This document shows positions 26,601 to 36,728 of a stretch of DNA of 64,000 nucleotides, in pieces. The notes under the pieces were generated by a model. The model made no database searches and was not told the origin of the DNA. It saw nothing but the letters and a program-made list of their open reading frames with translations. Position 1 is the first letter of the stretch. Every line of letters starts with the position of its first letter. A program made the position numbers and the translations under genes. Where the stretch lies: positions 1 to 64,000 of the forward strand of contig NW_019775940.1 in assembly GCF_001039355.2 (NCBI RefSeq), read 5' to 3'. The DNA is from Lingula anatina. Taxonomy: Eukaryota > Brachiopoda > Lingulata > Lingulida > Lingulidae.

Positions 26601-28729
26601 AATGAGATGATATAAAATGACCCTTTCCTTCCCCAAAAAGAAATCGGTGTCTGGTTATATAATCCAAGATAAAAAAATATTGTTCGAAGCAGCAAACAAA
26701 ACAGGGTCATTATACAAAAAGTGTGAACGTGTCAGTAACTCACATTTTGTGTGATATTTGCATTACTTTTAAATTACTGCTGATTTATTTCAATTAACAG
26801 GTATTCTCAGCCAAGAAGTAGATTTTTTTAAATTACTATTTTAATTCACTTGAATTGCCCTAAACAGATGTATCATCAAAATGCAGATACAAACTTTCAG
26901 TTCATAAGCAAGAATCTGGCCACTCTTCTCATCCATTTGTGTCCTGAACTCATGTTCTCTTCTTTTCATAGCCTCATCAAAACCTGAAAGAAATGTGTAA
27001 TTTAAAATACAATTGAACATTTTTATGTCTTTTATATACTTAATTTAATTAATTTATTTCATTTATTTATACACCACTAAAAATGGTAAAAATTGAGAAA
27101 ATTTTTCAAATGAATATAATTTTTCAAAACAAAAGACTCACTTAAATATCTAATGACATTTATATCACTAGAGTTGCTAAAATATCCCATACCTGCAGTA
27201 ATTTCTCTTTTCTGGACATCAAGTTCACCCTCAACTTCTCGAAGCTGATGTTCCAAATTCCTTTTGATGTTTTCTAGTTGTTCTCTTTCAGCTTTAATCT
27301 CAGCCTCTTTCTCACTACAAGTTCAAATTATGTATGATACAGGCCAACTTAAAAACATTTCTTTCTGTAATAAAGCATTAAAACTTAAATATCCTGTCTT
27401 CTTTAAAAACCAGATTAACTTCATGAAGACATAACAAAAACAGGTCAAAGAATAAATAAAAATATTTTTTTCTGCAAATAAGAAAACACAGACTGCAAAA
27501 AGTAAAACTTGTGCATTGAAATTTGAAAATTGTACAGTATACCTCCTAAACTGGTCAACTTCTGTCTGTTTCTCTCTCATTCTTTGTTGATAGTGCATTT
27601 GAAGCTGCTCCTTAGCATGCTCTTCTCTTTTCAGACTGGCACATAGCTCATCTTGTTGTATCTTCATCTCACTGATTTCTCCATTCTTGGCATTGATGGC
27701 AGCTTTCAATTCTGGAAATTTAATCTCTGTCTTTTAAATTACTAGTATTTGAAAGTTGGTGCATTATTGCATTTATCAGTTTCAAGCATAAATCACCAGT
27801 GCCTGTTCATTTTTATGTAAAATGTAACAAATACCTAAGTGCTCATGTTGAAATTACACAGTTCGGCCAATAGAAACCTGTAACTGTTTAAGCTTAACTT
27901 ATAGATGACTTGCTGTGATTGTTTCAAACATACAATGACCACTTGTTAATAGTGTTAACCATATCACAGACCTCCAAAAATTGCATCATATCTTTCCAGT
28001 TCCACATCCCGTTCCTCTAGCAGTTTAAGGTTATATTTGAAATCCTCTTTAAGTTTCATAAATTTGGCATTCTCTTGATTCAGTTGGTTTTCCTTTTCTT
28101 TGTATGCTATTTCCAATGTGTGGTTTCTGTAATTGAAAAAAGTTGATATAAAGTTAGCATATTCAAAGAGTAAGTGCAATAGACAAAATTGTAAATTGCT
28201 AGGAGTATTGCAAAATTCTGTGGTATGCTCTTAACTTTTCAAAGACAAATACTAGTATAGATCAAAATGCTGAAGAAAGTATCTGAAATAGTCATGTAAG
28301 CGATTCTTCACCAGATCTTTTAGGTGTATGGCATTTGAGTTCTACACAGTCCAGTGATAAAACCACCTGGATTGCTATTTAACATTAGAATGCCAACACC
28401 TTTTGCACAACAAAGTAGTATAAATATTTTAGTTTTAATGTTGTATTACGTTTAATGTCTTAGTTTTGAATTAAGACAACACTGTCCCCACATTTCACTT
28501 TAAAGCAATCAAACTCTGCCTTCAGCATTTAGTAAAAAAAGTTCTACAGTCTATCTTATACTGCTAATAGGCCAGAAGGGGAGGAAATAATTGAGGATAA
28601 AAACAAGTGCTAGAGTAGGGTTAATTTGAACATATTCTACCTCAATTCCTGCAATTCTCTCCATTCTTTCTCCTTCTGGGCAGCAAGTTCCCTAAGAGAT
28701 TCACTATCTGGTGGCGGAGGCTGACTCAT
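5853..28729 (-). CDS. CCDC57: Coiled-coil domain-containing protein 57
   Basis: CCDC57 is a centriolar-satellite/centrosomal coiled-coil protein in vertebrates. Exons from the ATG at 28729: 28641-28729, 27972-28126, 27543-27711, 27193-27314, 26895-26983, 26418-26575, 26056-26130, 25369-25569, 24981-25139, 24500-24662, 23644-23778, 22999-23167, 20915-21106, 20449-20549, 19910-20110, 8819-8878, 8218-8489 (or 8255-8489), 7567-7708 (or 7567-7715), 7035-7197, 6594-6827, 5853-6106. The product is about 1,090-1,100 residues; the human protein is about 900. Diagnostic matches to human: KEKEWRELQ, LLEERDVELERYDAIF, LDLDWQRRYEEVERLQ, a LQEVWRMLDEGQSPS box and the C-terminal PKIRNYN. Coiled coil fills roughly residues 30-770; the remainder is proline/serine-rich with one more helix near exon 8218-8489. 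It hosts a nested antisense gene and is divergent from the LRR gene. Confidence 0.93.
6170..6238. repeat. (TA)n microsatellite
   Basis: A pure AT dinucleotide run in the last CCDC57 intron. Confidence 0.97.
6836..6903. repeat. (AAT)n microsatellite beside a CCDC57 splice acceptor
   Basis: A trinucleotide run begins about 9 bases from the boundary of exon 6594-6827. On the CCDC57 strand it is (ATT)n feeding straight into the TTTCACTTCAG acceptor. Confidence 0.95.
8880..8937. repeat. (AAAT)n microsatellite forming a CCDC57 acceptor tract
   Basis: On the minus strand this is a TTTA run that merges into the TTTTGTAG acceptor of the 60-bp exon 8819-8878. The microsatellite is therefore the polypyrimidine tract itself. 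Confidence 0.93.
8991..9084. repeat. (AC)n microsatellite
   Basis: About 94 bases of pure CA repeat near the edge of the 11-kb CCDC57 intron. Reading frames over it are artefacts of the repeat. Confidence 0.98.
13414..13470. repeat. Foldback hairpin, ~26-bp stem
   Basis: TATTTACTTTCACACTGGTC... is followed after a 4-base loop by its reverse complement (GACTAGTGTGAAAGTAAATA), with one mismatch seen. It lies in the 11-kb CCDC57 intron. Confidence 0.9.
14090..14522. repeat. Degenerate ~140-bp tandem repeat with (ACAG)n tail
   Basis: Two diverged monomers start near 14090 and 14232. Both open with CAAATTAACATAT, contain AAGTTTCATTGA and end with TTTTTTAATTTGCAAAA. A partial third unit leads into AGACAGGCAGACAGACAGAC at about 14491-14517. 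Similar 'AAGTTTCAT... then CAGACAGACAG' repeats are, from general knowledge, common in molluscan genomes; no search was possible. Confidence 0.65.
15530..15565. repeat. Foldback hairpin, 14-bp perfect stem
   Basis: GGTATTCTATTCAG, 8-base loop, CTGAATAGAATACC. It is in the CCDC57 intron about 1 kb from the nested gene. Confidence 0.9.
16607..17935 (+). CDS. Single-pass type I membrane protein with FN3-like ectodomain, nested in CCDC57
   Basis: I do not recognise the family. The intact 442-residue frame has no introns. I chose the ATG at 16607 because it opens directly with a signal peptide (MELCQVVLIVLAHLTTSAY). TTATCACTTCAG just upstream (ending 16591) could be the acceptor of a 5'UTR exon. 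Residues ~40-125 look like a divergent fibronectin III domain, with SIRWDL, a VTVCLHV strand and a paired C107/C121. N-glycosylation sites are NST 24, NVT 74, NIT 85 and NIT 94. A transmembrane helix spans ~146-168 (ITLSVLIILIVAIAVICIIF), followed by a basic stop-transfer KKQALKRQQ. The ~270-residue cytoplasmic tail is Ser/Lys/Arg-rich (KRRSSRTSGERSRSRSS) and low in complexity. This layout recalls the C-terminal part of LRR-FN3 neuronal adhesion proteins without their LRRs. An adhesion or receptor role is only inference. Confidence 0.85.
   Translation: MELCQVVLIVLAHLTTSAYQIKGNSTHIYSDAPYPVKRPRTQLYMTVFPFSKAISIRWDLTSYDYITDITAKYNVTPGSPITISNITRFTKEVNITHLPANRPVTVCLHVTFSNEKPVQKCSTKTTLRKIQPIPPVNNVQELSIEATITLSVLIILIVAIAVICIIFARYQKKQALKRQQARALRVRARIQGRVSQDPKKAAIGKILEHKHLPLDSKTLTEDWSVSSEVKVQDWQQNRISLDFEPPSDAPVVDTEDLVFFQNHTNGKIKHDDGKSSSLNSQSKVGSKASDEKPSTEEKSSLKEAHESPSATLSPEAAVAGDITPRSSEENAPAETTKTTEEKKTSRKTTSGPPRRKTLEEKLRYARKINARANRMNSKSGTDRRSGNKTSSGKRRSSRTSGERSRSRSSHKQDGESGERPSSHSTSQSKSQPAESHNPVSTD
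18371..18376 (+). terminator. Polyadenylation signal of nested gene, followed by A12 run
   Basis: AATAAA lies about 435 bases after the stop. An A12 run begins 20 bases later (18397-18408). Spacing is right for a cleavage site, and the A run could instead be a fossil poly(A) tail of a retrocopy. Confidence 0.5.
20634..20688. repeat. (GA)n microsatellite
   Basis: A pure AG dinucleotide run in a CCDC57 intron between exons 20449-20549 and 20915-21106. Confidence 0.97.
21107..21182 (-). repeat. Decayed tandem copy of a CCDC57 splice acceptor and exon start
   Basis: The 76 bases next to exon 20915-21106 repeat the exon's first ~60 bases plus its acceptor. Both copies read TTTATTTATTGCAG then AATATGTTA on the minus strand. 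The inner copy (acceptor at 21107) gives EYVRMLEDEV, which matches human CCDC57 (YVLALEAEI) and keeps the frame. The outer copy (exon start 21182) has an extra base and meets TGA after seven codons. It is therefore a decayed duplicate, not the working acceptor. Confidence 0.88.
22464..22517. repeat. Foldback hairpin
   Basis: TTAATTAATCCAAGGAAG and, after about 12 bases, CTTCCTTGATTAATTTAA form an imperfect stem. It is in the CCDC57 intron 21107-22998, which otherwise shows no feature. Confidence 0.85.
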
Positions 28730-29669
28730 GGCAGAGCTTTACATGTGCAGTAGAACATATTTTCCTCATACATTTGGTTTGATGCTTGAATCCCTACTCA
28801 GCATCACATTCATGAAAACCGCATAGAATCAACTATTGTTCTGAAAAGTGTGGAAGGATCTATTAGTATTTAATTTACTTCAAATTTCAATATGTGACAT
28901 TACAGCCTTGGCCCTAAATGCCAATTAAACAGAAGCCGGACTAGTAAAATTTTGGAAAATTATTAAGTTAATGGTCACTATGTATATTTTTTAGACTCTG
29001 GTGTAAAAGCTGTAACATGGGAACATAAAGCAATTTTTTGATTGCATTACTACTTGTTCGGCAGCAGCAGTGGCAAAGACACCCTGCAACACCAGGCAAT
29101 AAATGCACATTTAACAATCTAATTCTTAAATAATTCTATGTTCATTTTTACGGAGTTCTGGGCCAGTGAATAATACAAACCAAAGTTTCCTCCAAGCCTC
29201 GTTTTAAGTAGGTCAGTTTTGTCTTATCAAAATAATTAAATTATTGAAGGTACTGCTTAATTAAACATTCCCTACAGAGATTGGAGTTAAAACTGAAAAA
29301 AAAACTCAATTTTTTATAGGTTAAATTATGATTGTGTCGAAGATGACGCTACAAATACTCCACTCAAACCTTCTGCGACACCCATCACGACAAACGTAAA
29401 GGGATACTATATAAATCAGTACCCACTGAAGGCATAACACCCACGAGTTTTGAAAGGTTACAATTTTTCGGGCGCTGGGGAAAGTGGGGTATTTTGTCTG
29501 TGGTTTTGTATCTAACTTGCAAGCAGGTTCGTTTATTATACTGAGTTTATTACGACAATATCCGGATAATTAAAATATTATGATTTGATAACAATTTATT
29601 CCGGTTATCAATATAATGTTGAAAATATTTAAAATCGTGTCGTTTCATTACAGATAATTGGTGTGCACA
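28730..29669. promoter_or_regulatory. Divergent intergenic region, likely bidirectional promoter
   Basis: 940 bases separate the ATG of CCDC57 (minus) from that of the LRR gene (plus). GTTTCATTACAG ending at 29653 looks like an acceptor 16 bases before the LRR start codon, so a 5'UTR exon probably lies in this gap. No clear TATA box or named motif is seen. The sequence around 29300-29500 has more CpG than the surrounding DNA. Confidence 0.55.
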
Positions 29670-32600
29670 ATGGAGAAAGTTGAAGAGCTTATACGATGTT
29701 ATGAAACAAGAAAATCCACAAACAGCTCAAGCGACGGCACCCAAAACAAAACAACCCTTTCTTTGAATTCTCTTGATCTCAAAGTTATACCTACAACTGT
29801 ATTGAAGTTGAGTTTCTTGACACATTTATACTTGGACTATAATGACATAACACATCTACCTGACAATCTAGGGCAGTGTCTCACATCACTTGAACTGATA
29901 TCTCTCATTGGAAACCAGTTAAGCAGTTTACCAGAATCCGTAGGAGAAATGACAAAACTTGAGCAGATTTTCCTTAATGAGAACCAGATCACCCAGCTGC
30001 CTGCTTCTCTCTCTGGCTTGCAGAAGCTGAAAGTCTTAAATTTTATCGGAAATGAACTAACAAGTTTGCCTGATGATTTTGGACATTTGATCTCACTTGA
30101 GCAAGTGTATGGGGAGGAAAATAGACTTCGCTTGCTCCCAGATTCCATCTGTTCTTTGGGGGAACTACAAGTGTTGGATCTGTTTGGTAATAAAATCAAG
30201 AGCCTTCCAGATAATATTGGTCAGCTCATAAATCTACAGGTGCTAAATCTTAGAGAAAATGCACTGTTAAGTTTGCCCAGCTCATTCAAGGATCTGTGTA
30301 GTCTAAAGCAACTAGATCTCTCATACAACTCTCTCCAATATTTGCCAGAAGACTTTTTATCATCTCATTCCTTGGTCAAGCTTTATGTGGATAAGAATGA
30401 ACTGAAGTGTTGTCCACCTTGGATCAGTGACATGCCAAATCTAGAGGAACTATCACTTAAAAGCAATCTTTTGTCTGGGCAGTCACTGTCTGATTCATTT
30501 GGCGACAATTGCAAGAAGTTGAAAGTTTTGAGACTTTCTGGGAACTTCATGAAGAAACTCCCAGACTCTCTGGGCCAGCTGCAGAACCTGGAGTACATCC
30601 ATTGTGGGAGCTTTCTAGATGAATTGGAGAGAGGCAACTTTCAGAATGGAAATCATTTGCAATACTTGCCTGATAACTTTGGCTGGTTGACCAAACTGAC
30701 AGAAGTTCGGTTTGATGAGAATCACCTCCATGCTTTGCCAGAAAACATAGGTGGTCTGATCAGTTTGAGGTTCCTGGATTTAGGTAATTGTTCACAAGGC
30801 AGTATATTGCCTAAAATTGTGGCACTTCTTCTCACATTCCAACTCTAATTTCAAGGTAGCTTTTTCTCTGTGATTGTGTTTTAACTGAAACTTGTTAAAA
30901 CTTGTAAAAATGAAAATGATGATAATTCATTGAAAAAAATACTGAAATTTTACAAAATATGAACATGTGTACTGTTATCTACATTCTCTTTATAATAAAT
31001 ATATTAGTAACAAGAGACCCTTCCTGACACTGACTTGCTGACACTTACAATAAGTAAAATTAATTTTTTTACTGGTTATTAATAGTGATAATTCCTATGG
31101 TCATGGGTTATTTTAAAAAATTCTTGAAAATTTTTTTCAGGTCAGAATATCCTGAGAGTCCTTCCAGAGTCATTTGGTCAGTTGCAGTCTCTTGAAGTGT
31201 GCTTGTTGTCCAGGAACCAAATACAGATCTTGCCAGAGTCATTTGGCAATTTGACCAGCCTCATAGAGTTCAGAGTGGACAATAACTTGGTAAATTTAAA
31301 TCTGTTGTGTTTCAGTAGATATATTCTGGCTTATAACCTTTCTAGATGAACAAAACACAGGTTTAATGATTTAGCATCACCTTTGTAAATTTTTTTGGTT
31401 TCATGCGTCAACTCTTTTTTTATGCAAAAAAAAAAAAAAAAGAAAAAAAAATTGAAAAGGCCAATGGATAACAGCAAGGATATATTACCATCTTGGTAAT
31501 TCATTCTTAATATTTACATACTAGACTGTTTGATATTATCATCTTACTTTTATATATTCAAGCATATTTGGGGTGATTACTTCATCTGTTCAATGCTACA
31601 AAGTTGATTATTTCAAATTTAGCTTGCTAGGTTGCCGGAGTCATTTTGCAAGTTGACACAATTGAAGACTTTAGATCTGTTTCACAACAGATTGGAAGTT
31701 ATCCCCCAGGCACTGAGCTATCTCACCAACTTGGTCAGGTTGGACCTAAATGAGGTGAGTTTTCTCTTTTAATTTAACCTATTCCTAGTTCACTTCAAAT
31801 GCATAATGATCATTTTTACCACCATTTTGACAGTGTTAACTCTGTCAAAGCCCAAATTTTAATGACAAAAGAAAAGTACATCTGGAAATGAGAATGTCTC
31901 CAAGCAAACATTTTCTGTCAAGTTTGATGAGCACTATGAAATTAACAAATTGCTGCAATGTCTGCAGGTATTTTCATTGTATTTTTTTGCATGTGCAATT
32001 GCAGAACAATTTTGGTCTCCCAGTGGAAGAGATTCCAAGTATTCTCATCAATTCCAAGTATGCCCCGAGAGACAAGGCTCTGAGTCACAACTGGAGAGGA
32101 CGTGGAAGGAAGGATCAGACAGAGATTGAAGTGACTAAGGTTGGTGGCCATTTTACCTAGGCAGACATCATGCTTGTGGATTTGTCGTGCCTCGTTTTTA
32201 ACATCTGATTCAGAATTTCCATAGTCATTTATATGAACATTTAAAAGTTTTTTTTTTTCATTTTTTGGACTCACAGGTCAGTTACTTTAATGGAGTTAGT
32301 AAAATTTTGAAATTAAAAAAACCTTGGCCGCAGCTTTTGAAGAAGCTGAAATAGATTAATAAGCATTTCAAATTTATTTTCCCATCGGCAAGCGTTTATT
32401 TTTTATTTTTGACAAGTATCTAATCACATTTCAGGTAGAATCCACTGTTGATAAAAATGAAGCCGAGACTGAACAAGAAATACCTTGGAATCCAATTATA
32501 CTGAATATTGCAATGAGAAGAAACATGTCCCTGTGGAAGTCTCATGAAAGTGGCGCCACCAAGAGGGAAAAGTTCAGAAGGGAGGACGTAGTATGGAGAC

Positions 32601-34080
32601 AACCAGAGCTGGAAAACAGAAACGTAGAGAGTTCTGATGAAGAGTGGGAGACATTACCAGAAATATGTGAGATAATCACAATTTTTAAAGCAAAAATTTG
32701 TGAAATTGTTCTTTCATGTTACCAACTAATGGTCATCCCCTGAAAACTGCAAGTCAAAATCAAAATTAACCCCTTTGTAGGCAAAATACACAGATAAGAA
32801 AAAAATGTCTAAGAAAGATACTAAAATTTCTTCTAGTCCAAGAAGAAAATTATCTTTGACAAATTCCATTTTTTATTAGTCAGATGCCAAGTTTCCTAGT
32901 GGGCAGCTGGTGGACTATTGTCTTATGCCATAAACTACACAGGAGTAGGATTCCAACTGATTACATTTTCATGATTCATGAAAAACAAATTGTTGACTGT
33001 CCTTAACTAGTGCCTCCAGCGGGCAGAAATATTTAGACATATATTTTCTTCCTGTTTATAGCCTCTAGTGACCTCTCCAGCAGCATGGGCAGTGTTGTGA
33101 CATCTTCTATAGAGGGATACTCAATTGGTGACACTGCCATCAGGGACTTAATTCTCCAGAGCAAAGATGATGAGGAAATGGAGGATTGGGATCAAGAGGC
33201 AGATGAGGATCCATACTGTGAGTGCAGTTGATTTTTGGTGGCATTTTAGATGATATACACCTTTCTGCTTTTTTTCTCACAATTCTTTTTATATTATTAA
33301 AATATGAGATTATTTATATTATTGTAATTACAAGGTTTCCACAAATTTGTTGTATCAAATACGGTCATGTATAATAATCAGTTTTATTGTTTATGATAAT
33401 TGAATGACTATTGTGGATTGTTCCCTCCTTAATGACAATAATTTGTATTGTACTTTAAAATCATATTTTACCAGGAGACAGTTAGTAGATTAAAACAATA
33501 TATCCAGACACATAAAGGACCTAGAGAATCAGTTACATTTTGAAATTATCTGGTATTGGCAAATATACTGGCAGTCAATGAAAACACATCATTTATTTAT
33601 CAAATAATATTTTAAGTTCCTTTGGCACATTACGAAAATAACAGTTTTGTGTGAAATATGAAATAGTGGTCAGCCCACTCTCTTATGACCAAACAAGTGC
33701 ATTTGTACTCGTTTATATGGTTGGGATCGATTCTCGGTAAAAAAGTACAAGAAAGTTTTCTGATGCATTTTCATTGACTGTCAGTATATTTTATATTACT
33801 TTCTTTTTATAATCCTTCGAGGAGGGAGTTTTTAAATAACTGACAGTCCACAATTTTTTCACAAAATAAAAAGGTAAGATATGCATATTTTGAATTATTC
33901 TTTCTAGATTCTGTCCCAATATACAAACACCAAACTGTGTATCCCAGGGATACAAGTCCTGTAGATCACCTCTTTGTACCAGATGATATCCATGTGCCAG
34001 CAATATGCCGACCACAGGTCAGTTTTCCAGTGGAGGAAGGTCAGTTTGATGATGTGGACAATGAAGATGACAATTGGTGA
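29670..34080 (+). CDS. Leucine-rich repeat protein with acidic C-terminal tail (SHOC2/Ras-group LRR type)
   Basis: Exons 29670-30783, 31141-31289, 31623-31754, 32005-32139, 32435-32666, 33062-33217 and 33908-34080 join in frame to 696 residues ending EDDNW. About 18-19 tandem LRRs of mostly 23 residues fill residues ~33-470. Their consensus LxxLxLxxNxLxxLPDSxGxL is typical of intracellular SHOC2/PIRL/LAP-type LRRs, as in LPESVGEMTKLEQIFLNENQ. There is no signal peptide or membrane segment, so it is probably cytosolic. The remaining ~200 residues are non-repetitive, Ser/Asp/Glu-rich and probably disordered, with KDDEEMEDWDQEADEDPY. The ATG sits in a good context (A at -3, G at +4). Introns in the LRR part fall at similar places in the repeat. 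It is likely a scaffold or signalling adaptor, but I cannot name the orthologue. Confidence 0.9.
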
Positions 34081-36728
34081 GGGAGTTGAAGTACTTGCAC
34101 AACTTTTTTTATTTCAATTGCATACTAATATATGCATGTGGATGACTGCAAACCCAGAGAGTGCCCATTTGCAAGGAGGATCAGTGAATTGCATATAACA
34201 GTGAAGAGAAAGTTGGACGTTTGGAAAAGCCATTGTGTGACATTTAAAGTTGGAATATCTGGTAATGACTCTTTTTTTCAGTGGAGGAAAATTGATTTTA
34301 CAGGTACTGAATTTTTTTTACCTCAAAATTTCCTGAAATTAGAAAATTTTTGAGCGATAGCAACAGACTTGAGAAGCAGGCTACAGAGTATTTCTGTTCT
34401 ATATGGTAAGAGCCACACAAATGAAACAAATTTTTTTTTAAGATAACAAAATTAGGAAGATTGATAATTTTTTCCCCACTGAAAACATCAGAGTCTTCAC
34501 CATTGTTCCATATCAGGATTACTTTTAAAAACCGTCTCATTGGTTAGGCAGCATAGAAATAATTTAAAGAAGGCATACAAACTTGTAAGTGAGGTGAACA
34601 TGAGAAGAAAGTTCACTTTTGATTCAAATAAAAAAGACTTGGTACAAAAATTAATTGGTAAGATTTATTTTTTTACGTTTTGTTACATAATGAAGCATGA
34701 GCAAGAAAAAGTCATTCCATTTGACTAGTAATCATCTAATAAATACCTGACAAAAATACTGACTAGATTATTTACACACTGAAACTTGAAAAATAAGAAT
34801 TTGTTTCATCTGACTAGAATGAAACAGTTCATGTTTTTGAACATATGTTGACTAGAGGAGCAGTTTGGCCAAGTAAAACCGTGGCACATTTTCCAACAGT
34901 CAGTATTGTAATATTAAAATTACAGAGAGATCACTCATTGCTGTGGGTTGTAAAGTATCAGCTCAGAAAAGATGACCAAACAATGATAAAACTCATTCAC
35001 TTATTTTAGGCTTAAAATATGAATTGCCTATTCCACTCTTAAGAACTAACAATGAAAATGTCTTGTCAGCATATTTCATATTAATAGTTTGAACTCGCTA
35101 CAAAAGAATGCAGAGTTATATGCCTGAACTGATAATTAACCACTTCTTTCATTACGCATTCAGCATGAATAATTGATCCCTTAAAGTCTGAAAAATATGC
35201 CTTAAAATGCTGGTATGTGATCATATTGAACTGTTCTGAAAGTGTGCATTATTGCACTTAATTATGTGCATGTCTCGTGTTCCCCTTAAAAATTCTTACT
35301 GCGACAGCCTTAAAATAAAAGCTTTAAGAAAGATACTAAAACAATAATAGAAATAAGATTTAAATTCAAAACTTTATACTTCTCTCCAGCCACCTGCTAA
35401 GGTTGCAGCACCTGATGTAAAAGGACTATCATTTGTAATGAAAATATAAATGTGTATAGTATATTAAAATGTAATGCTATATAAGAATGAATGCCACATT
35501 TTTGTTTTAAAACAATTTTACTTTGCGATGGTTATAAAAAACTTTAGCAAAACACTGCTGACACAAATAATTGGAACTATTAAACTTAATATTCTAAAAA
35601 AAAAAAAAAAAAACACTTTTGTACCAAGTGCTTAATATATGCTATTTTGTTCTGCAATTATCACAGTGTTATAAAAATCAGTCTGAGAGAAATAAAAAAC
35701 ATTAAAATTAAGTAATACCATTTAAATAGAAGCAATTCAGCTAAATTCTGACCATTTTTCTTTGTCTGAGGAATGTGCAGAGCAGAAAACATTAAATGCT
35801 GAATGCTTGAAACCACACCTTTTCATCAAACAAAAACATAAAATTCACAATCATTTTTCCAGAATCAGTTTTAAGAAGTTGCACATAGTTTGGTATAAAT
35901 CAAAAGACATTTACATTATTTTGACATGAGACTTTACACACATTTTCTCTTAAAATGACTAGTATCAGACAAGTTATAATCTTTACAGAAAATATAATAC
36001 ACTAATACATAACAAGTACAAGTATGAAATGATTATGTGATGACAAATATATATGTTTACAAACAGAAATTTAGTCATCAAAATGTAATTACAGTTGAAA
36101 CCTTTTCCTTGTTAACTAAATCAGAATAATTTTTTAAGAAATCCCCAAAATAAAATGATAATACGAATCAGAAATGGATTTAGAGTAGAAAAACATTTGA
36201 CGAAACCTCAAAACCTGCATAGATTACCAGGATTATATTCAATATGGTGACATCTTATTTATAAAATAAAATATAAGAAAAAGTTTATGAACTCTTTATT
36301 TGTTCAAAGAACCTGAAAATTCCCCGGATTCACATTGGGAATTTCCTCAGATCTTTGCTATAGCAAATAGCTTACAGATGCTGATTTTTGAGGAGTTTCC
36401 ATAAAACTCTGAAACTGGAGGCACCAAGTATGTTCCCTTACATGTTTGATATCTTGTGCAATCTGCCTACATCAATTTGTACACACAATTTAGTATTTAT
36501 TTACAACTGTAATAGAAAAGCACTCTTACAACTCTCAATTTAACCCTTCTCCAGAGAATAATAGAACAATCTGCTGACTTAAACCAATGTCTTCCTGTAA
36601 GACCTACAGACCATCCCCTGTGAAACCTATCTTCCCAAAATGAGCAAAAGGAGACTTTTTCTTTTGATATCTATTATCAGGTTTCTCTTGTGTTAAAGGC
36701 ATGCTGCCCAACTTGGTCTTTCATTTGT
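34081..36728. other. Convergent intergenic region between LRR gene and BAIAP2
   Basis: A+T-rich with no convincing reading frame. Plus-strand AATAAA hexamers at 34627 and 34738 could end the LRR transcript. Minus-strand hexamers (TTTATT at 36295-36300 and 36496-36501) could end BAIAP2, giving a 3'UTR of about 230-435 bases. Confidence 0.6.

Noticed and set aside
29837-30637. Minus-strand frames opposite the LRR exon
   Set aside because: They mirror the LRR repeats and lack any feature of their own.
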